Origin: a virus
IMG/VR virus record: IMGVR_UViG_3300030450_002349
Coordinates: 1-20,412 of that record
Direction: 5' to 3' (one strand)
DNA length: 20,412 nt
Under the pieces are notes generated by a model. The model saw only the letters and a list, made by a program, of their open reading frames with translations. It had not been told where the DNA came from and searched no databases. This document shows positions 1 through 7,964 of the stretch, piece after piece (position 1 is the stretch's first letter; each line of letters starts with the position of its first letter). The translations under genes were made by a program, and so were the position numbers.

Positions 1-1365
1 ATACTATGGGACATGAACGCAGCCATGTTTGCAGACATACCACCAAGTCTGCACCAGGTTAAAAGCATACCCTTAGAAACTCTGATATTACAGTTTCCTG
101 AACGCGAAGAAGAACTGCGTTATGTCGCAGAAAAAAAGGATGACAATATGATGAGCAGCGAAGAAGGGCATGAAGCAGAAATGGTGGAATGCGTGGAATC
201 CTGGCACTTGCCAAGTATGAATGGAGCCGATGATGGCAGGCACGTTATTCATTGCGACACTGTGATCTTAACTGATGAGCAATACACATACACAAGTTAC
301 CCTTTTGTGTTTATGACTTGGGGTGATGCGTGCGTTGGATTTGCAGGCATATCCCTGGCAGAGCAGCTGAAGAATATCCAGATGGAAATTAACAAACTGG
401 CACTTAGGATTCAGCAGAGTATGCACCTGCTAAGTGTTCCCTGGTTATTTGTGCAGCATGGTTCCAGGGTTGTAGAATCCAGACTCAGAAACGTACCAGG
501 AACAATTGTTAATTATGTAGGACAACCACCTCAGAGTTACACACCAACTGCAATGCACCCTGAAGTTTATTCACACATGGAAAGGCTTTACCAAAAAGCC
601 TATGAAATTGCAGGGGTTTCAGAACTGAGTGCATCTGGCAAAAAACCAGCAGGTCTGGAATCTGGTGCAGCTCTGAGGACATACCACGATATTGAAACTG
701 AAAGATTCATTTCAGTAGGACAAAGGTTTGAGAAAGGTTTCATGGATGCAGCGCAGTGGTTCTTTGATCTTGCGAAGGAGATTGTCGCAGAGTCAGGGTC
801 ATTTCCGGTTAGGGGGATTAAAGGCCACGCGCTAGAAACTACAGATTTTAAAGACATTGAACTTGCCCAGGAAGACTATATCCTGCAAGCCTATCCTGTA
901 TCACTTTTGCCAAGCACTCCTGCAGGCAGGTTGCAGGCAGTTACAGAACTAATCCAGAATGGAGTGATCAACCAAAGAGAGCATATTGTAAGGCTGCTGG
1001 ACTTTCCAGATTTGGAGAGTGTGACAAGTCTTTACGATGTTCTGGAACGTGATGTTGAGTGGCGAATTCAAGAAATAATAGACAACGGAATTTACCATGC
1101 ACCGGAGCCTGTAATGGACCTTGCATTTGCGAAGGAACGCATGACAATTGCGTACCTGGAAGCACAGCAGGATGAGCTGGATCTGGATAAAATAAACATG
1201 ATGATTCAGTTTATAGAAGAGTGCGATGCACTCACACAATCAGAAGCACCAGAGGGTGAAGCACCTGGAGGGGAAGCACCTGCAGGACCACCAGGAATGC
1301 CACCCGAAGGCGCACCACCAGGTATGCCACCAATGCCGGAAGGTATGCCACCAATGCCATCATAA
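1..1365 (+). CDS. Phage portal protein, 5' end outside window
   Basis: The reading frame is open from base 1, so the first ATG at 13 is internal and the N-terminal part of the gene is missing. Portal proteins form the twelve-subunit ring at the capsid vertex through which DNA is packaged and ejected. The 454 residues seen contain the helix-rich portal core, including a segment around bases 655-790 (GAALRTYHDIETERF, then an aromatic-rich helix) that resembles podovirus-type portals. The last 40 residues are a low-complexity tail of Pro, Gly, Met and Glu. Position supports the call: scaffold and major capsid genes follow directly in the usual order. The identification rests on recollected family resemblance plus synteny, and no search was run. 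Confidence 0.8.
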   Translation: MLWDMNAAMFADIPPSLHQVKSIPLETLILQFPEREEELRYVAEKKDDNMMSSEEGHEAEMVECVESWHLPSMNGADDGRHVIHCDTVILTDEQYTYTSYPFVFMTWGDACVGFAGISLAEQLKNIQMEINKLALRIQQSMHLLSVPWLFVQHGSRVVESRLRNVPGTIVNYVGQPPQSYTPTAMHPEVYSHMERLYQKAYEIAGVSELSASGKKPAGLESGAALRTYHDIETERFISVGQRFEKGFMDAAQWFFDLAKEIVAESGSFPVRGIKGHALETTDFKDIELAQEDYILQAYPVSLLPSTPAGRLQAVTELIQNGVINQREHIVRLLDFPDLESVTSLYDVLERDVEWRIQEIIDNGIYHAPEPVMDLAFAKERMTIAYLEAQQDELDLDKINMMIQFIEECDALTQSEAPEGEAPGGEAPAGPPGMPPEGAPPGMPPMPEGMPPMPS

Positions 1366-1383
1366 CCTTAAACAAAAACGGAC

Positions 1384-2286
1384 ATGGAAGTTCAACAAAC
1401 GGAAACAGTAGAAACACCAGAAGTACCAGTAGTAGAAGCAGAGCAACTAAATGAAGTTGACGCAGCACAAATTAATGAGTGGATGGATGACAAAATCGGC
1501 CCATTAGAAACAGAAGAAACAGAAACAGTAGAAGCAGAAGCAGAACCAACAGAAGATCCAGAACCAGAACCTGAAGCAGCAGCTGAACCTGAAACACCAA
1601 AAGTTAGTAAGGCATTTTCTAAAGTTGCAAAAAAAGAGAGAGATTTACAACGTGAAAAGCAGGAACTGAACAGGCTAAAAGCAGAACTGGAACCATTACG
1701 CCAGGCAAAAATAAGAGCAGATAAAGGTGATATGCTTGGTGCTTTGGATGGTATTGGGTGGAATTACGAATCTGCCACTAACCAGGTACTGCAAGATGGA
1801 AAAGTACAACCGAAAAATGAACCAGCTACACTCACTCCAGAGGTGGAAGAACGTCTGGCAAAGCTGGAAACTATGGAACGTCAAAAACAAGTTGACAATT
1901 ATATTAAAAAAATAAAAACTAAGGTTGAAGCGGACGAGCGATTCGAATTAGTTAAAGATAATTGGGATAATGCTTGGCCCACAATTTTAGAAATGCAAAA
2001 GATTGTTGCCCAGGAAACTGGCACAATAAAACCAGAAGAAGAAGTGCTTCTGGAAGTAGAAAATTTCTATGAGCAACAGGCTCAGAGTCTTGCTAAAAGC
2101 AGCAAGATGAAAAAACTGTTCCAGCCCGATGCTGGCTCACCGGAAAAACCATCGGATTCTCCACGGACTACCAGAAAAACTCTTAGAAACAAAGTCACTG
2201 CATCGCAGCCCGCAGATAAAGGCACGCCCAAATCGCGAAGGGAACGCCTGGAAGCTGCACTAGCTACATACAGTAGCAACCTGTGA
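1384..2286 (+). CDS. Capsid scaffold protein
   Basis: This 300-aa protein probably directs capsid shell assembly inside the procapsid and then leaves. Residues 1-72 are extremely rich in Glu, Thr, Pro and Ala. Residues 75-112 form a charged heptad-like coiled coil. A second helical part covers about 150-240, and the last 60 residues are Lys/Arg-rich. An acidic front, central coil and basic coat-binding C-terminus are usual for scaffolds, whose sequences are otherwise poorly conserved. The gene lies between portal and major capsid protein, the standard scaffold position. The start at 1384 has only a weak upstream CGGA. No protease motif is visible, so this is a scaffold only and not a protease-scaffold fusion. 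Confidence 0.8.
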   Translation: MEVQQTETVETPEVPVVEAEQLNEVDAAQINEWMDDKIGPLETEETETVEAEAEPTEDPEPEPEAAAEPETPKVSKAFSKVAKKERDLQREKQELNRLKAELEPLRQAKIRADKGDMLGALDGIGWNYESATNQVLQDGKVQPKNEPATLTPEVEERLAKLETMERQKQVDNYIKKIKTKVEADERFELVKDNWDNAWPTILEMQKIVAQETGTIKPEEEVLLEVENFYEQQAQSLAKSSKMKKLFQPDAGSPEKPSDSPRTTRKTLRNKVTASQPADKGTPKSRRERLEAALATYSSNL

Positions 2287-2316
2287 TGCCTAATTTAATT
2301 TATATGGAGAATTCAA

Positions 2317-3531
2317 ATGGCAACAGCAACAACGCTGAGTGCCTGGGATAACGCATTAAAACAATATTACAGGGGTGCAGAAGTAGAAAAACTTGTCTAC
2401 GATAGTCATCCTTTCATGGAACTTGTCCCAAAGGACGAAAAGTTTCGTGGTGTAAATGCGCCAATTCCAGTGTATTACACACGTCCACAAGGACGTTCTG
2501 CCACTTTTGCAACAGCTCAATCAGCAGCTAGTGCTTCAAAAATTGGCGAATTTCTATTAACCCGAAAAGCAAACTATGGAGTTGCAACTATTTCAGGAGA
2601 GGCAGTCGCAGCCTCAGAGGGAGATAGGTATAGTTTCCTAAACGCAATGACTACCGAAATTGACGGTGTGATGCGTTCCGTAGGAGATTCAATCTCAAGA
2701 AACCTTTACCGTGACGGTTCTGGTGCAATCGGAAGAATTAACAACTCTTCATTTTCAACAACTGCACTTGACCTGGTTACAGACATGGACTCACTTAACT
2801 TTGAAGTCGGAATGACCCTGCAAGTCTCAGGTACTAAATCCGGTGGATCAGTTAGGTCAGGAACCTTAACCGTAGCAGGCGTGAATCGCGGAGCTTCCAG
2901 CAACCAAATTACCATGAGTGGTAACTTGAGTGGTTGGTCCTCAGTCGCGCAGAATGACTATATTTATCAGTCTGGTGATTATGACGGTGCGCTTACCGGC
3001 CTTGCAGGTTGGTTGCCAGCAACAGCACCATCATCGGCTGCATTCTTTGGTCAGGACCGTACTGCTGATATAACCAGATTATCTGGTCAACGCTATGATG
3101 GTTCCAGCGGAACTATTCTGGAAGCAATCATCGAAGGAGCAGCATTAGCAGCTCGCGAAGGTGGCAAGCCAGATTATATGTTCTGTTCATTTGCTGATTT
3201 TGTCAGCATTGAAAAAGCCATGAACGCCCAGGTACAGAGAGATGTTAAAGCATCTGATTCAGTTTCCGGTTATCGGAGTTTGGAATTTTACGCACCTCAC
3301 GGTGTTGTTAAGATTGTTCCAGATAAGGATTGTCCTGGAGGCACAGCTTATATGCTTCAGCTGAATACAATGTCACTTATGAGCATTGGATCTTGCGTAC
3401 AACTCACAGAGTTGGATGGCAACCGTGTTCTGAGACAGTCTGCAGATGATGGCATAGAAGTTAGGGTGCATTCCTACTCTCAACTTGCGTGTACTGCGCC
3501 AGGCAAAAATTGTGTCGTAACTCTTCCATAA
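2317..3531 (+). CDS. Major capsid protein
   Basis: The 404-aa product is the likely shell protein. It directly follows the scaffold gene and has a clear ribosome site, GGAGA at 2306-2310, seven bases before the ATG. The N-terminal 130 residues look like a phage coat of the HK97 fold: an N-terminal arm, a segment matching the E-loop/P-domain style (IPVYYTRPQGRSATFATAQS), then the long spine-helix region with SGEAVAASEGDRYSFLNAM. Residues about 150-215 are Ser/Gly/Thr-rich and beta-like, probably an inserted surface domain. The length is typical for coat proteins that do not need proteolytic maturation. Function is inferred from gene order and overall character. Confidence 0.88.
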   Translation: MATATTLSAWDNALKQYYRGAEVEKLVYDSHPFMELVPKDEKFRGVNAPIPVYYTRPQGRSATFATAQSAASASKIGEFLLTRKANYGVATISGEAVAASEGDRYSFLNAMTTEIDGVMRSVGDSISRNLYRDGSGAIGRINNSSFSTTALDLVTDMDSLNFEVGMTLQVSGTKSGGSVRSGTLTVAGVNRGASSNQITMSGNLSGWSSVAQNDYIYQSGDYDGALTGLAGWLPATAPSSAAFFGQDRTADITRLSGQRYDGSSGTILEAIIEGAALAAREGGKPDYMFCSFADFVSIEKAMNAQVQRDVKASDSVSGYRSLEFYAPHGVVKIVPDKDCPGGTAYMLQLNTMSLMSIGSCVQLTELDGNRVLRQSADDGIEVRVHSYSQLACTAPGKNCVVTLP

Positions 3532-3547
3532 ATGAAAGGAGGACCAT

Positions 3548-3928
3548 ATGGCAGAAAAAATATTCTTTGATGTGCAGTCGCTTAATCCGCACGTCAAAAT
3601 TATTGCTGGTACGTTTAAACCTAACGGTTCAAGCGCAATCGACAATACAGCAAATAAAGGTGCAGGGTGGACTGTAGCACGAAGTGGAACTGGACATTAC
3701 GTTGTCACATTAGATGACGCATATCCAGGTTTGCTAAGTGCGCAAGTTACACTCCAGCACAATGGAGCAGGTGACAAAAAAGTGCATTTAGGTGCAATTG
3801 ATGTTTCGTCAGCAAAGACCATCGCAATATATAATATTGAAGGTGCTTCTGCTGCTGACTTAGCTGCTCATGCAAATAACCATGTTCACTTCACTTTGAT
3901 ATTACGCAACACTGATATGACCAAATAA
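3548..3928 (+). CDS. Small capsid-associated (decoration-like) protein
   Basis: A 126-aa protein begins six bases after a perfect AAAGGAGG (3535-3542), the strongest type of ribosome site in the window, which implies high expression. The sequence is mostly predicted beta strand with short polar turns. It lacks cysteines, membrane segments and a signal peptide. Its place directly after the major capsid gene is where phages often encode head decoration or stabilising proteins, so a head-surface role is the best guess. No catalytic motif is visible and I do not recognise a named family with certainty. An alternative is a second minor head or head-completion protein. Confidence 0.7.
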   Translation: MAEKIFFDVQSLNPHVKIIAGTFKPNGSSAIDNTANKGAGWTVARSGTGHYVVTLDDAYPGLLSAQVTLQHNGAGDKKVHLGAIDVSSAKTIAIYNIEGASAADLAAHANNHVHFTLILRNTDMTK

Positions 3929-3939
3929 AGGAGGTATCT

Positions 3940-4170
3940 ATGATGGGTAATGGAAAAGAAACTGCCATGATTATCCTGGGGAAGAAGGGCAAAAAACACT
4001 CTGAACCCCACGATGACATGGATGAATATGAAGATGAATATGAAGATGAAGAAATGGGAGAGTATTCCGAAGAGCAATTTGAGATGGCAGACGAGTTAAT
4101 TTCCGCTGTAAAAGGTGGAGATCCTGAAGCTGTCCTGGATGCAATTCACGGAATTTATAACAGTTATTGA
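3940..4170 (+). CDS. Small very acidic structural-region protein
   Basis: This 76-aa protein has its own AAAGGAGG at 3927-3934, overlapping the stop of the previous gene, and starts at the first of two adjacent ATGs. A short basic N-terminal part (GKKGKKH) is followed by an acidic stretch at residues 22-47 built from repeated DEYE units. It ends in an amphipathic helix of the form ADELISAVKGGDPEAVLDAI. Comparable small acidic proteins with a C-terminal helix occur next to capsid genes in other phages. The function is unknown, but the strong ribosome site and location suggest a virion component or an assembly helper for capsid or connector. Confidence 0.7.
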   Translation: MMGNGKETAMIILGKKGKKHSEPHDDMDEYEDEYEDEEMGEYSEEQFEMADELISAVKGGDPEAVLDAIHGIYNSY

Positions 4171-4180
4171 AGGTAGAGAA

Positions 4181-5056
4181 ATGACTGATATTGTAAGTTT
4201 GTCAGAGCTGCGTCTTTTAGCGCAGCAGCGTGCAGACATGGAGAATAGCCAATTCATCACAGACGATGAGTGGCGCAGAATGATTAACAGAGGGTACGCT
4301 GAACTGTATGATCTGATTGTAACATCAGCAAACAGTGAAGATTACTTTCTAAGTTCTGGCACAATTTCCCTGGTCAGTGGCACTGATACTTACGATCTTC
4401 CTACAGATTTCTACAAATCTCGCGGAGTGGATCTGAACACTGGAGGTGCAAAGATCCCTCTGCGCAGATACAATTTCTCTGAACGTAATATTGGCGGGCT
4501 ATATTCTGTAGCTTCCGATATGCGTTACCACATACAAAGTAATTCAATAGTATTTAATCCCGAACCAAGCAGCCCTGACACAATCACAATTTACTACATT
4601 GCAAACCCCAGGAAATTTGTAGAGTACACAACAACAGCAATTTCACGCGGAGCAACAACAACCTGGACAATCGGCACTCATTCACTGCAAATTGGTGACT
4701 TGCTGGATGCAAAAAACTTCCTGGCTGCAGATTATAATGTAACACAAACAGTAACTGCAGTAGCTGCAACAACTGTCACTACGGACCTTAATTCTTCTGC
4801 ACTATCAGATCCATCAATCTATGGGAGTATTGAAAGCAGGTATGACTTCTACAGTGGATGGGATGAGTTTGTTATCATTGCCACAGCAATCCTGGCACTT
4901 ATAAAAGAGGAAGCAGATGTATCTGCATTGTTTGCACTCAAACAGCAGGTCCAGGAAAGAATTATCGCAGTCAGTGAAATGCGTGACCTGGGAGAACCAA
5001 CAACAGTTACAGATGTAAGTAATTACAATTCACTCTGGCACACAGCAACAGCATGA
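4181..5056 (+). CDS. Head-to-tail connector / adaptor protein
   Basis: The frame is open further upstream to 4115, but the ATG at 4181, preceded by AGGTAGAG and lying ten bases after the previous stop, is the credible start and gives 291 aa. The N-terminus is helical (SLSELRLLAQQRADM, with a following DDEWRRMINRGYAELYDL helix). It leads into a beta-rich middle with the pattern GTxSLVSGTDTYDLPTDFYKSRGV, which I associate with phage neck or tail-tubular-A-like adaptors. A second helical part near residues 225-270 closes the protein. In podoviruses such a protein sits between portal and tail. The next gene overlaps by four bases (ATGA), indicating translational coupling. Confidence 0.75.
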   Translation: MTDIVSLSELRLLAQQRADMENSQFITDDEWRRMINRGYAELYDLIVTSANSEDYFLSSGTISLVSGTDTYDLPTDFYKSRGVDLNTGGAKIPLRRYNFSERNIGGLYSVASDMRYHIQSNSIVFNPEPSSPDTITIYYIANPRKFVEYTTTAISRGATTTWTIGTHSLQIGDLLDAKNFLAADYNVTQTVTAVAATTVTTDLNSSALSDPSIYGSIESRYDFYSGWDEFVIIATAILALIKEEADVSALFALKQQVQERIIAVSEMRDLGEPTTVTDVSNYNSLWHTATA

Positions 5057-5367
5057 GCAGAATTACATTTACTCAACTGGCAAGCGGGAATGAACAAACA
5101 GATCAGCAAATGGGTTATATTGCAACTGCGCTAAATCCATTATTTCAGCTGCCTTTTGCTTCAGGCAATCGGGTCCAGGATCAGGAACTGAATACTACAG
5201 ACACCATTGTGGATCATGGACTTGAGCAAAAACCAGAAGGGTGGATAGTTTTAAAGCAAGATGCTGCAGTAGTTATATATGAGAGTGTGACCACAAATGA
5301 TTTCCCTGAAACAACAATTATCCTGAGAGCAGGCGGGACTGTAATTGCAGATTTATTCTTTTTCTAG
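5053..5367 (+). CDS. Conserved small tail/adaptor-region protein
   Basis: This 104-aa protein starts in the ATGA overlap with the connector gene. It has a short helical N-terminus (QMGYIATALNPLF) and a beta-sandwich-like remainder with the pattern VDHGLEQKPEGWIVLKQDA followed by TTIILRAGG and a hydrophobic C-terminus ending LFFF. I recall the HGLxxKPxGWIV pattern from small conserved proteins in tail and connector regions of many podoviruses. The exact role is not known. Coupling to the connector gene and position just ahead of the fibre argue for a structural tail or neck component rather than a regulator. Confidence 0.65.
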   Translation: MSRITFTQLASGNEQTDQQMGYIATALNPLFQLPFASGNRVQDQELNTTDTIVDHGLEQKPEGWIVLKQDAAVVIYESVTTNDFPETTIILRAGGTVIADLFFF

Positions 5368-5376
5368 GTAAAAACT

Positions 5377-6609
5377 ATGAGTACATCAGGCACTAATATT
5401 ACCAGTATTGCAAAACCAGGTATAGGTACAACAGCAGGTCCACAATGGGCAACAGATATAAATGCTTCCTTGGATGCAGTAGATGGACACGATCACAGCA
5501 CTAACAAGGGTGTTCGCATTACACCTGCTGGAGTTAATATAAATTCTGACCTTGAGTTTAACCAAAATAGTGCCAGTGAATTAAAGAACGTGATTTTTGA
5601 TAGTTCTGTTACAGCTGCAACAACATCATATTCTATGTACCAGGCAAGCGGGAATTTATACTGGCGCAATGGTTCTGGAACTGCAGTACAGATCACGACT
5701 GGATCTAGCGTTAATGCAGGTGCAGGATCAATTTCTGGTATGTCAGGCACAGATGCAGGTGTAACATACGCAGACAGCTCAAAAACTTTCAACTTCTTTA
5801 CGGATTCAGCAAATGAAGATTATGGAAAAATGGCACACGCAGATTTGCTGCTGTTTAAATATACCAATGATAATACTGGTGATACGGATTATGTAACAAT
5901 TGCTGCAAATGCAGGTGTGTCTGGATCTTCTGGAACCATATACGTTCCTTCAGAAAACGGCACGTTTCTGACTACTGCAACCAATTATGCAGGTGCAATT
6001 AATATTGCCACAAGCAATTCAAATAATAACATTGCACTAAAGCCACACGGTACAGGATTTGTCCTTGTAGGTAATGGAGGTGCAACCGGCAAAGTTACTT
6101 CCAACGGTGCGTATGATTTGATCCTGGACACCAACAGTGGAACCAACAGCTCATATATCACCATTACAGATGCAGCCAATGGTAACATTTCCCTGGTCAA
6201 TAATGGTACTGGTGAAGTAGTTATAGGTAGCGGATCAGCTGCAGGCAAACTCACAACTTCAGGTGCGCATGATCTGGTACTGGACACAAATGCAGGAACC
6301 GATAGTTCAAGTATCAAAATTGTTGATGCTGCTAATGGGGATATTGAACTTACACCAAATGGAACTGGTAATGTAAAAATCGACAATATATCAATTTCAG
6401 ATAATGCAATTATTTCTTCCAACTCAAATGGCAACATTGCACTTACTCCAAATGGTACTGGTGATGTTGATTTAGGAAATGGCACTGGTAATATTAATTG
6501 TAGTTCTTCATTTGCAACAGATATAAAAACAACTAACACTAAAAAAGTTTATTCAAAAGGAAACTGTGCGCAGACTAATCTGGTTGCCAGTTTAATTCAT
6601 GGTTTTTAA
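5377..6609 (+). CDS. Tail fibre protein with repeated beta modules
   Basis: The 410-aa product is a likely receptor-binding tail fibre. Residues 1-65 contain a phage fibre N-terminal pattern (GPQWATDINASLDAVDGHDHS, then VRITPAGVNINSDLEF), expected to attach to the tail. Residues 66-200 are Ser/Thr/Asn/Gly-rich. Residues 217-370 carry repeats of the form NGxIxLxPNGTGxV at about 217, 268, 320 and 351. A longer duplication of about 50 residues (235-285 and 287-336) has a GxxAYDLxLDTNxGT core. The C-terminus after residue 361 is nearly identical to the end of the next ORF. No cysteine-rich or S74 chaperone end is present. The ribosome site is weak (AGGT). Confidence 0.8.
   Translation: MSTSGTNITSIAKPGIGTTAGPQWATDINASLDAVDGHDHSTNKGVRITPAGVNINSDLEFNQNSASELKNVIFDSSVTAATTSYSMYQASGNLYWRNGSGTAVQITTGSSVNAGAGSISGMSGTDAGVTYADSSKTFNFFTDSANEDYGKMAHADLLLFKYTNDNTGDTDYVTIAANAGVSGSSGTIYVPSENGTFLTTATNYAGAINIATSNSNNNIALKPHGTGFVLVGNGGATGKVTSNGAYDLILDTNSGTNSSYITITDAANGNISLVNNGTGEVVIGSGSAAGKLTTSGAHDLVLDTNAGTDSSSIKIVDAANGDIELTPNGTGNVKIDNISISDNAIISSNSNGNIALTPNGTGDVDLGNGTGNINCSSSFATDIKTTNTKKVYSKGNCAQTNLVASLIHGF
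6453..6568 (+). repeat. Fibre-tip direct repeat, copy 1
   Basis: A 116-base stretch inside the fibre C-terminus recurs 249 bases downstream at 6702-6817 with a single difference (A at 6523, G at 6772). Beyond base 6568 the two copies remain collinear to their stop codons but differ at many bases. The unit therefore covers the conserved stem of the tip, and the divergence sits at the extreme C-terminus. Confidence 0.95.
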
Positions 6610-6858
6610 ATGACTCAGACAGTAGTTAGAGGATATACCGAAAATTCAGGTTCAATTACAATACAAGATGATTTGAATGGTGATATTACAATTGTTCCAA
6701 GTGGTACTGGTGATGTTGATTTAGGAAATGGCACTGGTAATATTAATTGTAGTTCTTCATTTGCAACAGATGTAAAAACAACTAACACTAAAAAAGTTTA
6801 TTCAAAAGGAAACTGTGTGCAAACTGGTTTTCATTCGTCATTAATCTTTAGTTTTTAG
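6610..6858 (+). CDS. Stop-separated extra C-terminal fibre module (82 aa)
   Basis: This ORF begins with ATG directly after the TAA of the fibre gene, in the same frame, and has no purine-rich ribosome site of its own. Its length including stop (249 bases) equals the spacing to a near copy of the fibre C-terminus. Residues 23-69 match the fibre end almost exactly (PSGTGDVDLGNGTGNINCSS and following), whereas the first 22 and last 14 residues differ. It may be made by termination-reinitiation, or as a read-through extension giving a 493-residue fibre. It could also be a relic or silent alternative tip. Its own reading frame is intact, which argues against long decay. Confidence 0.55.
   Translation: MTQTVVRGYTENSGSITIQDDLNGDITIVPSGTGDVDLGNGTGNINCSSSFATDVKTTNTKKVYSKGNCVQTGFHSSLIFSF
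6702..6817 (+). repeat. Fibre-tip direct repeat, copy 2
   Basis: This is the second copy of the 116-base fibre repeat, lying inside the 82-aa ORF. The offset of 249 bases is a whole number of codons, so both copies are translated in the same frame. Such a repeat could support homologous recombination that deletes one module and swaps the C-terminal 14 residues of the fibre. Confidence 0.95.
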
Positions 6859-6862
6859 GAGG
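6856..6862 (+). promoter_or_regulatory. Ribosome binding site overlapping the 82-aa ORF stop
   Basis: TAGGAGG at 6856-6862 includes the TAG stop of the 82-aa ORF and lies seven bases before the GTG at 6870. It fixes the GTG start of the next gene. By contrast, the 82-aa ORF has no such site before its own ATG. Confidence 0.75.
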
Positions 6863-6869
6863 TACAAAA

Positions 6870-7223
6870 GTGGCTATCCCTTCCGGTTCCGGTTCAGAAG
6901 TTTTGAAGCGTGGAACATACACCGTTACTAACACAAGTGATACAAAAATATTGGATGGTGTGGCAAATCACATCTACACCGTCCTTTCAATCATAATAAC
7001 TGAAACAGCTGGTGCTGCTGAAACCTTTGGATTGTTTTTAGATCCAAGTGCAAGTGGAACTGATTATGAAATAATTTCATTAGCAACCGCATTGGGGGCA
7101 GATGAAACCTTTATATTCAATGACCGTCTGGTGCTAACTGGTACAGATGAGCTTAACTTTAAGGCAGGCGGGACTTGTGATATTGACATTGTAATAAATT
7201 ATGTGGACCAAGATTGGACTTAA
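6870..7223 (+). CDS. Small beta-rich tail-region protein
   Basis: This 117-aa protein starts at GTG after a good TAGGAGG. The N-terminus (SGSGSEVLKRGTYTVTN) and the alternation of hydrophobic and polar residues throughout suggest a single beta-sandwich domain with no membrane segment or cysteine pair. The pattern resembles small accessory proteins I have seen next to fibre genes in marine phages, possibly fibre or baseplate decoration, but I cannot give a named function. The gene sits between two fibre-type genes with only short gaps on either side, so co-transcription is nearly certain. Confidence 0.65.
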   Translation: MAIPSGSGSEVLKRGTYTVTNTSDTKILDGVANHIYTVLSIIITETAGAAETFGLFLDPSASGTDYEIISLATALGADETFIFNDRLVLTGTDELNFKAGGTCDIDIVINYVDQDWT

Positions 7224-7240
7224 TTGAGAAGAGGTAAATT

Positions 7241-7696
7241 ATGAGTGGAATTGTTGGTAGTATTCCAGTTTCTAGTACAAGACAACATACAGTTTTTGCT
7301 TCTGGCACAAAAATGCTTTTTAACCAGACAGCAGCACCTACTGGATGGACTAAGGTTACTGGATCAGGTAATGATACTGCTTTAAGAGTAACTACTGGCA
7401 CAGTTGGAACAGGTGGATCAGTAGCATTTGAAACTGCATTTGCATCGCAGGATATTGCGGATCATACGCTAACTCTAGCTGAAACTCCGGCACATGGACA
7501 TTCATTCTACTTATATACTGTGGCTGGTTCAGGTGGTTCTACTGGAAATAGAGTTACAAATGCTGGTTCTGGTTACTATTCTAACAATTCGTCATTTGGT
7601 TCGATTAATAATGCGGGGGGTGGTTCAGCTCATAATCACGGGGCGATCAATTTAGATGTTTCTTATGTAGATGTAATTATAGCAACAAAGGATTAA
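7241..7696 (+). CDS. Tail collar / fibre-tip-like protein
   Basis: The 151-aa product has the layout of a phage tail collar or fibre-tip domain. There is an N-terminal FNQTAAPTGWTKVTGSGNDT segment followed by ALRVTTGTVGTGGS and ETPAHGHSF. A variable Gly/Ser/Asn-rich loop covers about residues 98-128, and a histidine repeat (SAHNHG) precedes a beta-strand finish. The two HxH motifs (HGH and HNH) are typical of metal-coordinating trimeric fibre tips. The variable Gly/Ser region between them is where receptor contacts usually lie. The ribosome site is GAAGAGG upstream of ATG 7241. It is probably an adhesin at the fibre tip or a separate short spike. Confidence 0.75.
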   Translation: MSGIVGSIPVSSTRQHTVFASGTKMLFNQTAAPTGWTKVTGSGNDTALRVTTGTVGTGGSVAFETAFASQDIADHTLTLAETPAHGHSFYLYTVAGSGGSTGNRVTNAGSGYYSNNSSFGSINNAGGGSAHNHGAINLDVSYVDVIIATKD

Positions 7697-7700
7697 TGAT

Positions 7701-7964
7701 ATGGCAGCAGGATATACAGTTATAAAAGCAGACAAAGCAATTTATAAAGACGGAGTTAGCATTGCTGGTTGTGATATGTCAGAACTTCCAGAAGATTTTC
7801 ATGCACTACAATGGGATGGCACAAATGGTCATATTGAATACACTGGTTATGAAAAACCAAATTTAGCTGTTTCATCAAAATCCGAAATTGAATCAGCATT
7901 AGGTGTTTCACTTCCAACTTTAATTGAAAGGCGAGATGCAAGGATTTTAGAGTTAGCAGAATGA
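7701..7964 (+). CDS. Conserved small protein of the fibre block
   Basis: This 87-aa protein is preceded by AAAGGA and lies four bases after the collar-like gene. The middle carries HALQWDGTNGHIEYTGYEKP, a pattern I recall from small proteins beside fibre genes in marine myo- and podoviruses. The C-terminal 25 residues form a charged helix (SLPTLIERRDARILEL). A role as fibre-assembly chaperone or fibre-associated protein is plausible from its place, size and helix, but nothing in the sequence proves it. It overlaps the next gene by four bases (ATGA). Confidence 0.6.
   Translation: MAAGYTVIKADKAIYKDGVSIAGCDMSELPEDFHALQWDGTNGHIEYTGYEKPNLAVSSKSEIESALGVSLPTLIERRDARILELAE

Noticed and set aside
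4115-4180. Upstream extension of the connector gene
   Set aside because: It overlaps the end of the acidic gene in another frame and lacks a ribosome site; ATG 4181 after AGGTAGAG fits the operon spacing.
5985-6539. 184-aa minus-strand ORF
   Set aside because: Shadow of the repetitive fibre gene, with low-complexity Pro/Leu/Ser composition and no ribosome site.
6453-6858. Template/variable repeat pair of a diversity-generating retroelement
   Set aside because: Differences between copies are not limited to adenines and no reverse transcriptase is present in the window.
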